A stretch of 6,795 bases of DNA from Verrucomicrobiota bacterium. Lineage in GTDB: Bacteria > Chlamydiota > Chlamydiia > Chlamydiales > Rhabdochlamydiaceae. The position numbers and the translations under genes are program-made. Below are positions 1 to 5,175 of this stretch, piece by piece. How positions within the stretch are numbered: position 1 is the stretch's first letter; every line of letters begins with the position of its first letter. The DNA lies in assembly GCA_903970455.1 (NCBI GenBank), contig CAJCIW010000250.1, positions 1 to 6,795 of the forward strand. Direction: 5' to 3'. The notes beneath the pieces were generated by a model. It made no database searches. It was given only the letters and a program-made list of their open reading frames with translations, and was not told the DNA's origin.

Positions 1-1046
1 AATTAAAAGCCTTTGAAATAAAAATGCTCTCCGCAGAGGAAAAAACCGCCACTTTGGAGTATGAATTGTTCGACGCCTTGCGAAAAGAGGCCGCATCCCA
101 TTCCCAAGAAGTGCGGAAAATCGCCGAAGCCGTCGCCCAAATCGACTGCCTGCTTTCGTTTGCCGATACGGCGAGAACGCATCATTATGTCCGTCCCCTT
201 GTCGATCAGAGCGAGATTTTCCATGTGGAACAAGGTCGCCATCCCGTGATCGAAGCTGTCCTTGGCACGGAAACGTTCATCCCTAACGACGTCTTTTTGG
301 ATGGGCACAATCAGCGGCTTTATCTCATCACCGGCCCGAACATGGCTGGAAAGTCGACGTTCATCCGCCAAGCCGCCTTGATCGCGATTTTGGCCCAAAT
401 AGGCTCTTACGTACCCGCCAAACAGGCGCAGATCGGAATCATCGATAAGATCTTTAGCCGCATCGGCGCCAGCGACGATCTCTCCCGCGGCCAATCGACA
501 TTCATGGTCGAGATGACCGAAACGGCGAACATTCTTCACAATGCGACGGACCGCTCCCTTGTCATCTTGGACGAGATCGGCCGAGGGACAAGCACCTACG
601 ACGGGATTTCTATCGCCTGGGCTGTTGCAGAATTTTTGCTAACAGAACCCCGCCGGCGCGCCAAAACACTTTTCGCGACCCATTATTGGGAACTCACCGA
701 ATTGGAAAATGAGATTCCGGGCGCCGTGAACTTCAATGTCGCCGTTCACGAGTCGGAGCGGGGCATTGTCTTCTTACGCAAGATTGTCAAAGGGGGGACG
801 GACAAAAGCTACGGCATCCACGTCGCCAAACTCGCCGGCCTCCCCCATTGCGTGATCAAGCGCGCATTGCAACGACTGCACAAGTTAGAGAAGAACACCA
901 AGGTGCCCAACAAGGAGAAACAACTCAACTTTTTTACATCGGAATCAAAAATATCTGCCGAGTTAAAAAATTTGGACACCGATCATTTAACGCCTATAGA
1001 AGCCTTAAAAAAGCTTATCGAGTTGAAGAACCAATGTTCGACGTAA
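1..1046 (+). CDS. mutS: DNA mismatch repair protein MutS, C-terminal part (5' end outside window)
   Basis: MutS recognises mismatches and small loops in DNA and, as an ATP-driven dimer clamp, recruits MutL. The frame is open to the left edge (first whole codon at position 3), so the gene starts upstream; about 347 C-terminal residues are visible of a protein usually near 850. They cover the end of the lever/clamp region, then the whole ABC-type ATPase: Walker A GPNMAGKS (nt 333-356), the signature region DDLSRGQSTFMVEMTE (about nt 474-521), Walker B with acidic pair in LVILDEIGRGTS (DE at nt 570-575), and the H-loop FATHYWEL (about nt 675-698). QLNFF (nt 921-935) fits the beta-clamp-binding motif found in MutS tails. 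It is followed by the conserved C-terminal helical motif with LTPIEAL. The stop overlaps the start of uvrC by 13 nt, so the two are probably co-transcribed. The family is certain. Confidence 0.97.
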   Translation, partial: LKAFEIKMLSAEEKTATLEYELFDALRKEAASHSQEVRKIAEAVAQIDCLLSFADTARTHHYVRPLVDQSEIFHVEQGRHPVIEAVLGTETFIPNDVFLDGHNQRLYLITGPNMAGKSTFIRQAALIAILAQIGSYVPAKQAQIGIIDKIFSRIGASDDLSRGQSTFMVEMTETANILHNATDRSLVILDEIGRGTSTYDGISIAWAVAEFLLTEPRRRAKTLFATHYWELTELENEIPGAVNFNVAVHESERGIVFLRKIVKGGTDKSYGIHVAKLAGLPHCVIKRALQRLHKLEKNTKVPNKEKQLNFFTSESKISAELKNLDTDHLTPIEALKKLIELKNQCST

Positions 1047-2869
1047 AAATCCTCGATCAGTTTCCGACCAAGCCCGGCGTTTATCTGATGAAAGATGCAG
1101 AAAACAAAGTGATCTATGTCGGGAAGGCCAATGTTCTCAAAAACCGGATCAAACAATATTTTTCCCTGGTTGATAGCCGCCCGATGATCCCGTTCCTGAT
1201 TCGGCAAGTCGCGCACATCGACACGATCGTCGTCCCGTCCGAAAAGGAAGCGCTGCTGTTAGAAAACACGTTAATCAAGAAACATCAGCCCAAATTCAAC
1301 GCCATTCTCAAAGATGACAAGACCTTCATCAGCCTGATGATCAACAACCGCCACCCCTGGCCGATGATCCGGCTCATCCGCTATAAAGGAACGCCCAAAG
1401 ATGACGGCCTTTATTTCGGCCCTTATACGAGCGCTTTTTCAGCACGTCAGACGTATGAGATGCTCACCCGTTTGTTCCCCCTAAGGCAATGCAGCGACGA
1501 AGAATTGAAGCGGCGTACAAGGCCCTGTTTGCTTTATTCGATCAAGCGCTGCGTTGCGCCTTGCGTCGGCAAATGCACGAAACAAGAATATGACACTTTT
1601 GTGGGAGGCGCTGTCAAATTTCTAAAAGGGCAAGACAAAGAGATTTTAAAACATCTTTATGCCGAGATGAAAAAAGCCTCTGAAGGTCAGGAATACGAAC
1701 GCGCCGCAGCCATTTTGCAATCTATCCGGCAAATCGAACACGTTGTCGAGACACAAGCTCTCGTTGTGAAAGTCAATGGCAAAAATAGCGACGCTCTGGC
1801 CATCTACCGCGAAGGGGAAGAAGTGATGCTCGTGCAGCTGCTTTTTCGGGAAGGCAAACTGGTCGGCTCGGAGCACTACTCTTTTTCCAATATCCTCGAG
1901 GAAGATGAAGATCTGCTTTCTTCATTCATCTTGCAGCACTATCGGCATTTGGAAGGGATGCCCGATGAAATTCTCGTTCCCATTCCCCTGAAAGACGCCG
2001 ACGTGATCTCCGAAATCCTTTCCGAATCGCATCAGAAAAAAAAGAGCGCGATCGTGCATCCCCAAAAAGGAGAAAAAAGGGCCCTGATCGGCATTGCCGA
2101 AGAGAACGCCAAAGCCATTTTCAGGCAAGAAAAGGACCATCTCGAGCTCAAAGAAAAGATGCTCCTCGACCTGCAAGAGACCCTGAAACTGAACCGCTAT
2201 CCCAAACGGATCGAATGCTTTGACACTTCCAACATTTCCGGGACGGATCCCGTCGCCTCCCTCGTCGCTTTTACCGATGGGGAAAAAGACACAAAACGGA
2301 CGCGGCTGTTCAAAATCAAAACAGCCCTTAAAGGGGACGATTATGGGGCCATGCGCGAAGTGTTGACACGCCATCTCACCCGTTCCAAACAAGCCGATGA
2401 TCTCCCCGACCTAATCATCCTCGATGGCGGGAAAGGGCAGCTCAACACCGGCTTAGAGGTGTTTAAAGCCCTCGACATCGCCTCCGTCGATCTCATTGCA
2501 CTGGCCAAAGAACAAGGACGCCATGATAAAGGGATGACGGCGGAAAGAGTCTTTTTGCCGGAACACCATGATCCCATTCACCTCAATCCCCGTTCCAGCC
2601 TGCTCTTCTTGCTGCAAAAAGTGCGCGATGAGGCCCACCGCAAAGCGTTGGGCTTTCACCGCCATCGCCGTCAGAAACGCACACTAACGAGCGCTCTAGA
2701 CAACATTCCGGGCATCGGCCCCATCAAACGGGGGCGCCTTCTGCGCCATTTCGGCAGCGTAGAAAAGATCAGGCAAGCTTCCGAAGAAGAGCTCAAGCAA
2801 GTGAAAGGGATCACCCAAAAAGACATCCACTATTTAAGAAGTATGGAAAACAGAAACTCTTTACGATAG
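1034..2869 (+). CDS. uvrC: UvrABC system protein C (excinuclease subunit)
   Basis: UvrC makes the 3' and 5' incisions around a lesion after UvrA/UvrB loading in nucleotide excision repair. The frame opens at 848, but family alignment places the start at ATG 1034, giving 611 residues, a normal length. N-terminal GIY-YIG nuclease: GVY at residues 15-17, YVG at 28-30, R38, and acidic residues in the SEKEALLLEN segment (69-78). Cysteines 153, 165, 173 and 177 have 12-8-4 spacing, the same as the [4Fe-4S] cysteines described for E. coli UvrC. A UVR (UvrB-binding) helix pair lies at about 201-240. The RNase H-like C-terminal nuclease shows D397 (FDTSN), D464 (DGGKGQ) and H535 (RDEAH). Tandem helix-hairpin-helix motifs follow at about 553-606. 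A weak GAAGAA lies just before the start, inside mutS, so translational coupling is plausible. The 3' end overlaps the convergent membrane-protein gene by 40 nt. Confidence 0.97.
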   Translation: MFDVKILDQFPTKPGVYLMKDAENKVIYVGKANVLKNRIKQYFSLVDSRPMIPFLIRQVAHIDTIVVPSEKEALLLENTLIKKHQPKFNAILKDDKTFISLMINNRHPWPMIRLIRYKGTPKDDGLYFGPYTSAFSARQTYEMLTRLFPLRQCSDEELKRRTRPCLLYSIKRCVAPCVGKCTKQEYDTFVGGAVKFLKGQDKEILKHLYAEMKKASEGQEYERAAAILQSIRQIEHVVETQALVVKVNGKNSDALAIYREGEEVMLVQLLFREGKLVGSEHYSFSNILEEDEDLLSSFILQHYRHLEGMPDEILVPIPLKDADVISEILSESHQKKKSAIVHPQKGEKRALIGIAEENAKAIFRQEKDHLELKEKMLLDLQETLKLNRYPKRIECFDTSNISGTDPVASLVAFTDGEKDTKRTRLFKIKTALKGDDYGAMREVLTRHLTRSKQADDLPDLIILDGGKGQLNTGLEVFKALDIASVDLIALAKEQGRHDKGMTAERVFLPEHHDPIHLNPRSSLLFLLQKVRDEAHRKALGFHRHRRQKRTLTSALDNIPGIGPIKRGRLLRHFGSVEKIRQASEEELKQVKGITQKDIHYLRSMENRNSLR

Positions 2870-3336
2870 CCTAAATGCTTCTGCAAGATTTGGCTTAGAT
2901 CATTCTCGGCTTTTTCCAAAACTTCCTGCTGTTTTTCCGCAGGCAAGAGGGGCATCTCGACAAATACCGCAATTTTTTGATCCTTGGAAAGGTCCACATC
3001 AACGGACAAATCCCGATTCGGAAAGCATTTTTTCCAATAGTCTTGCACATAGCCTTGAACCACGGCCGAATCGACGAATACTTCATGCCGCCCCATTTTA
3101 AAACGGTAGTACGCCCCGCGACACATCGTATAAAAACCCAGCAGCAGCAACCCACCGCAAGCGAGAATGCCATACCCAATCAAAGAAAAATGGGTGGACT
3201 CATTGGAGAAAAAGGCAGCAATCGCATTGCGCAGATGAGGAGCATATTGAAGCCCGACAAAAAACACCCCTATCACAAGGACAAAGACGACCAAAATGAA
3301 TTGCACTGCAGAAAATAGGAGATTGCCAGTTTTCAT
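2830..3336 (-). CDS. Two-helix membrane protein, putative AmaP-like anchor for the Asp23-like protein
   Basis: The protein has 168 residues. Two hydrophobic segments (about 7-29 and 50-71) flank a short loop. A soluble C-terminal part (about 80-168) has predicted strand/helix character, with KIAVFVEMPL followed by a charged helix near 134-155. This is the layout of AmaP, the Firmicutes protein that tethers Asp23 to the membrane: two N-terminal helices, then a small Asp23-like domain. Its gene lies directly downstream of an Asp23-family gene on the same strand, which supports that reading. The name is inferred from architecture and context; I do not see strong sequence identity. The start at 3336 is backed by a good Shine-Dalgarno sequence (GGAGG, 3341-3345, 4 nt upstream). 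The last 40 nt lie antiparallel to the end of uvrC. The 109-nt upstream gap holds three hairpins that could set its expression relative to the Asp23-like gene. Confidence 0.8.
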   Translation of the reverse strand: MKTGNLLFSAVQFILVVFVLVIGVFFVGLQYAPHLRNAIAAFFSNESTHFSLIGYGILACGGLLLLGFYTMCRGAYYRFKMGRHEVFVDSAVVQGYVQDYWKKCFPNRDLSVDVDLSKDQKIAVFVEMPLLPAEKQQEVLEKAENDLSQILQKHLGYRKEFLFSILLK

Positions 3337-3352
3337 CCGTCCTCCGGCGGAA

Positions 3353-3374
3353 ACCCGGCCCTTAAGGGCCGGGT
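3353..3374. repeat. Perfect 22-nt GC-rich palindrome (hairpin 1)
   Basis: The arms ACCCGGCCC and GGGCCGGGT pair fully around TTAA, making a 9-bp stem with a 4-nt loop in RNA from either strand. It sits 16 nt upstream of the membrane-protein ATG, just before its ribosome binding site. No U-run follows on the minus strand, so it is not a classic terminator for that direction. It follows the same plan as the palindrome at 3425-3444. Confidence 0.85.
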
Positions 3375-3389
3375 ATTTTCAAAAACAAT

Positions 3390-3419
3390 GTTGGGCCGAG
3401 TACGAACCTCGGCCCCAAC
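3390..3419. repeat. GC-rich stem-loop with one bulge (hairpin 2)
   Basis: GTTGGGCCGAG (3390-3400) pairs with CTCGGCCCCAAC (3408-3419) through 11 base pairs with one extra C bulged, closing a 7-nt loop. Read on the minus strand it is followed by ATTG and then TTTTT, so weak intrinsic termination between the Asp23-like gene and the gene downstream is possible. The T-run does not directly abut the stem, which weakens this reading. Confidence 0.75.
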
Positions 3420-3424
3420 TTAAT

Positions 3425-3444
3425 CCCAGGCCTTAAGGCCTGGG
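3425..3444. repeat. Perfect 20-nt GC-rich palindrome (hairpin 3)
   Basis: CCCAGGCC and GGCCTGGG pair around TTAA (8-bp stem, 4-nt loop). On the minus strand it starts one nucleotide after the stop codon of the Asp23-like gene (TGA, 3446-3448). An mRNA hairpin there could protect the 3' end of that message or attenuate the gene downstream. It resembles hairpin 1 in sequence: both contain GGCC, a central CTTAAG and GGCC. Confidence 0.85.
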
Positions 3445-3445
3445 T

Positions 3446-3904
3446 TCACGAATCAAAAAATTCCTTATGGTGTTCAGAAGCGGATTTCGCTTTTTTCTCC
3501 AACAATTCTTCCAAGTTTGGCTTTCGCTTGGAGATGAGATTTTTAAAAATGACGTGCACAGCGCGCACATGCACATTTGTCAGGCGGCTGATATCTTGCA
3601 GAATCTTATTCTGAATTTCTTCCGCTTTATCTGGAATAGAGATGCCATACGCCACATTAATCTCAATCCGCACGTTGACACTATGCGTCTTCTGATCCTG
3701 ATCGACGTGTATCCCTTTGACCCCGTCCAAACCATCGCCTAAAAGATTGTCAAAAAGATTGCCTTCGAGAGTTTCCACCCCTTCGATCTGGCTCAAAGTT
3801 TGAAGCACAATAGACTGAAAGACCTTGCTTTCAACGTCGCGGATAAACACCGTTTCGGGAAGCTCAATTTCCTTGGTGTCGATTTGCTTAAGCGGATTAT
3901 GCAT
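3446..3904 (-). CDS. Asp23/Gls24 family (DUF322) envelope stress-type protein
   Basis: The protein has 152 residues. The family signature is clear in the second half: VNVRIEINVAYGISIP (about 76-91), then a helix KAEEIQNKILQDI (93-105) and the closing strand VHVRAVHVIF (111-120). This matches the Asp23 pattern of an alternating hydrophobic strand ending in YG, an IQ-containing helix and a final valine-rich strand. The N-terminal half (about 18-70) also fits the fold, with a longer variable insert (LEGNLFDNLLGDGLDG). No signal peptide or membrane helix is seen, so it is probably cytoplasmic. In Staphylococcus aureus, Asp23 is abundant, membrane-tethered through AmaP and linked to cell-envelope homeostasis; the role here is inferred. 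The charged tail (from about 125) is lysine/glutamate rich. Start ATG 3904 has a ribosome binding site GAGGGG (3911-3916) and a strong promoter upstream. The membrane-protein gene downstream is its likely partner. Confidence 0.88.
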   Translation of the reverse strand: MHNPLKQIDTKEIELPETVFIRDVESKVFQSIVLQTLSQIEGVETLEGNLFDNLLGDGLDGVKGIHVDQDQKTHSVNVRIEINVAYGISIPDKAEEIQNKILQDISRLTNVHVRAVHVIFKNLISKRKPNLEELLEKKAKSASEHHKEFFDS

Positions 3905-3930
3905 AGCCTACCCCTCTTTCAAGAGCAGCT

Positions 3931-3960
3931 ATTATCCAAGTAATGAAACCTCCTTGTCAA
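3931..3960 (-). promoter_or_regulatory. Sigma70-type promoter for the Asp23-like gene
   Basis: On the minus strand, a consensus -35 TTGACA (3955-3960) is followed after 18 nt by GATAAT (3931-3936), five of six matches to the -10 consensus. Transcription should start near 3924, leaving a leader of about 20 nt that contains the GAGGGG ribosome binding site. The -35 box overlaps that of the divergent promoter. Confidence 0.7.
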
Positions 3961-3968
3961 GTACAAGG
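3952..3968. promoter_or_regulatory. Inverted repeat over the shared -35 region, possible operator
   Basis: CCTTGT (3952-3957) and ACAAGG (3963-3968) form 6-bp arms around 5 nt. A shorter inverted repeat, CTTG-T-CAAG (3953-3961), is nested inside. The element covers both -35 boxes of the divergent promoters, so a bound protein would affect both genes. Operator function is inferred; some of the symmetry follows from two opposed TTGACA-like boxes. Confidence 0.4.
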
Positions 3969-3982
3969 AAACCCATTATGAT
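3954..3982 (+). promoter_or_regulatory. Sigma70-type promoter for the GYF_2 membrane protein gene
   Basis: A -35 TTGTCA (3954-3959, five of six consensus) is followed after exactly 17 nt by TATGAT (3977-3982, five of six consensus). Transcription should start near 3989, giving a leader of about 29 nt. It is back to back with the promoter of the Asp23-like gene. Confidence 0.65.
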
Positions 3983-4017
3983 AAAATCAGTCAAAATTCA
4001 TTCCTCGCAGATCAACC

Positions 4018-4425
4018 ATGCAAACTTTTTTTACTCTCTTCCTAAGTTTATTTTTAGGTTGGGGATGCAGCCAAATAGCCCTTCGGCGCGGTCGCAGCCC
4101 AAGGAATTGGTTCATCGCGGGCGTGTTTTTCGGCGTCTTTGCCTTGATAGTCCTTTTTATCCTGCCTCGCCGCACAGTCAAAGAGACGGTTAACGCTCCA
4201 CAGCCTCAAAAAAGCCTCCCCACACTCGCCATCCTTTCATCTTCCCATGCCGAAAAATTGTGGTATTTTCTCGATGATGAGAAAGCCCAATTCGGGCCCA
4301 TGAGCTTTGACGCATTGAGCAGAGCCTGGCATGAAGGAAAAATTAAACAAAGCACTTACGTCTGGAATGAAGCGATGGAGAATTGGCAGCCGTTCCAAGA
4401 AGTGATCCAATCCGCTCAATCTTGA
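4018..4425 (+). CDS. Small membrane protein with C-terminal GYF_2 (DUF4339) domain
   Basis: The protein has 135 residues. Two N-terminal hydrophobic segments (about 3-20 and 31-49) are joined by a short basic turn ALRRGRSPRNWF (21-32). That turn, and an FxxGxxFGxFA-like second helix, recur in many small bacterial inner-membrane proteins. A proline/serine linker follows (about 58-78), then a GYF_2-type domain (81-132) with its usual landmarks: WYF at 82-84, FGPMSFDAL at 92-100, W116 and W123-Q-P-F. GYF_2 domains are thought to bind peptides or partner proteins; no partner can be read from the sequence. The topology is probably two membrane helices with a soluble domain. It has its own promoter but no clear Shine-Dalgarno sequence before ATG 4018, so initiation may be weak or the start could differ. 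It is divergent from the Asp23-like gene, which suggests a shared envelope role or only shared control. Confidence 0.8.
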   Translation: MQTFFTLFLSLFLGWGCSQIALRRGRSPRNWFIAGVFFGVFALIVLFILPRRTVKETVNAPQPQKSLPTLAILSSSHAEKLWYFLDDEKAQFGPMSFDALSRAWHEGKIKQSTYVWNEAMENWQPFQEVIQSAQS

Positions 4426-4590
4426 GAAAATGTCTCCCATTTCCCTCAATTGAGTATAGAGCTAACCTTCTATAACTCATATTAGACACAACTTTTTAAG
4501 TCGGAGCGTGTAGAAGCACGGCACAGGGCATTATAAAATATTTTACGATAGTGTAGAAGTAGGATATTTAAATCTTATTTAGATTTTAGA
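4426..4590. other. AT-rich non-coding stretch
   Basis: This gap lies between the GYF_2 gene and the terminator. I found no credible coding frame, tRNA or well-formed promoter. An AT-rich imperfect stem-loop (TGAGTATAG at 4451-4459 with CTATAACTCA at 4470-4479, one bulge) starts 25 nt after the stop codon and is followed 11 nt later by TTTTT. It could mark the 3' end of the GYF_2 transcript but is weak. The 9-mer GTGTAGAAG occurs at 4508-4516 and 4551-4559. A small RNA cannot be excluded. Confidence 0.5.
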
Positions 4591-4625
4591 AAAAAAACCC
4601 CGCGGAGATTTGCGGGGGTTTTTCT
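4591..4625 (-). terminator. Bidirectional intrinsic terminator, 3' of rpsN
   Basis: CCCCGC (4598-4603) pairs with GCGGGG (4612-4617). The flanking A and T runs extend the stem past one unpaired G (4618). On the minus strand the stem is followed by eight T residues, a strong terminator for rpmJ-rpsN, whose stop codon lies 14 nt away. On the + strand it is followed by TTTTTCTTT, so it can also stop transcription coming from the GYF_2 gene. Confidence 0.88.
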
Positions 4626-4638
4626 TTCGGCTGAGTTT

Positions 4639-4941
4639 TTACCAGCTGGCTTTGACAACGCCAGGGATGAGGCCGAAATTGGCCATCTCGCGGAAACAAA
4701 GACGGGAGAGTTTGAATTTTTTCAGGACGCCACGGGAACGGCCGGTCAGCTGGCAGCGGCTGCGCAGGCGCACGGGGGAAGAGTTGCGGGGCATCTTATT
4801 CAGCTCCATTTTAGCTGCATGGCGCTCTTCGTCGGTCTTATTCATATCGAGAATAGTTTTCTTTAAACTTTGACGTTTGTCCCATTTGAGTTTGACAAGG
4901 CGCTCACGTTTATGTTGTTTAGCAATCCAGGCTTTCGTCAT
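4639..4941 (-). CDS. rpsN: 30S ribosomal protein S14 (zinc-free long form)
   Basis: S14 is a small-subunit protein of the 30S head that binds 16S rRNA late in assembly. The 100-residue product is the long form found in E. coli, with the conserved [18 protein letters not shown] segment (51-68), LKKFKLSR (73-80) and the invariant-type ending IPG..KASW (92-100). It lacks the paired CxxC zinc motif of the short form; only isolated cysteines C63 and C82 are present. Start ATG 4939-4941 is preceded by AAGAGGA close to the codon. It lies 12 nt downstream of rpmJ, so the two are almost certainly one operon, ending at the terminator after the stop codon. In many bacteria rpsN sits in the large spc ribosomal operon; here it is detached and paired with rpmJ, as I recall for Chlamydia. 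Confidence 0.97.
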   Translation of the reverse strand: MTKAWIAKQHKRERLVKLKWDKRQSLKKTILDMNKTDEERHAAKMELNKMPRNSSPVRLRSRCQLTGRSRGVLKKFKLSRLCFREMANFGLIPGVVKASW

Positions 4942-4953
4942 ATTCCTCTTATA

Positions 4954-5091
4954 CTACTTTTTACGAGCAGGACCTTTTTGTCGCTGCTTGCGGTTTGGGT
5001 CGGTTTTGTTGATCACGTAGACACGCCCTTTCCGGCGGACGACTTTGTCTCCTTTGGAAGGGTCGGCTTTGATCGAAGCTTTGACTTTCAT
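4954..5091 (-). CDS. rpmJ: 50S ribosomal protein L36 (zinc-free chlamydial-type form)
   Basis: This short gene encodes 45 residues: [20 protein letters not shown], then a middle with [18 protein letters not shown] and the ending KGPARKK. L36 is one of the smallest proteins of the large subunit and helps fold 23S rRNA. MKV at the start, the RRKGR.YVI core and the NRKQRQ tail are diagnostic. The usual C-x2-C...C...H zinc ribbon is missing because there is no cysteine at all, which makes it a C-minus L36. From memory it is very close to the Chlamydia protein, a main reason for the phylum assignment. Start ATG 5089-5091 has TAAGG (5097-5101) 5 nt upstream, and the stop is TAG at 4954-4956. It is first in the operon, followed 12 nt later by rpsN, with a strong promoter upstream. 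Confidence 0.96.
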   Translation of the reverse strand: MKVKASIKADPSKGDKVVRRKGRVYVINKTDPNRKQRQKGPARKK

Positions 5092-5127
5092 GACTACCTT
5101 AAGAAATAGAGAATAAAGTTAGGTAAG

Positions 5128-5156
5128 GTTATACGCAATCCTTGGTTTTCTTTCAA
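5128..5156 (-). promoter_or_regulatory. Sigma70-type promoter for rpmJ-rpsN
   Basis: On the minus strand, TTGAAA (5151-5156) is followed after exactly 17 nt by TATAAC (5128-5133). Each box has five of six consensus bases. Transcription would start near 5121, giving a leader of about 30 nt before rpmJ that includes its TAAGG ribosome binding site. The promoter lies in the 84-nt gap after the Tsr3-like gene, so the ribosomal pair need not rely on read-through. Confidence 0.75.
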
Positions 5157-5175
5157 GAGAAGCGAGGATAAAAAA

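Noticed and set aside
3..539. Long minus-strand open frame (178 codons) under mutS
   Set aside because: It lies wholly antisense to the conserved MutS ATPase domain and has no recognisable domain; it follows from the codon use of mutS.
848..1033. Upstream extension of the uvrC frame by 62 codons
   Set aside because: This segment overlaps the conserved MutS C-terminus and has no similarity to UvrC, whose normal N-terminus begins at ATG 1034.
1922..2392. Minus-strand open frame (156 codons) inside uvrC
   Set aside because: It is antisense to the conserved RNase H-like domain of UvrC, with no ribosome binding site or known motif.
2977..3318. Plus-strand open frame of 113 codons opposite the membrane-protein gene
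   Set aside because: The minus-strand frame has two clean membrane helices, a good Shine-Dalgarno sequence and operon context; the plus-strand product looks like a shadow.
3825..4193. Plus-strand open frame of 122 codons spanning the divergent promoter region
   Set aside because: It crosses the start of the Asp23-like gene, both promoters and the start of the GYF_2 gene; its composition is not protein-like.
4508..4559. Direct repeat of the 9-mer GTGTAGAAG as a possible CRISPR or mobile-element trace
   Set aside because: There are only two short copies in AT-rich DNA, with no regular spacing, no target duplication and no associated genes.
4501..4560. Possible tRNA-like sequence
   Set aside because: I could not form an acceptor stem or a TTC-containing T arm with correct spacing.
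4870..5109. Plus-strand open frame of 79 codons
   Set aside because: It is antisense to rpmJ and the start of rpsN, both certain genes.
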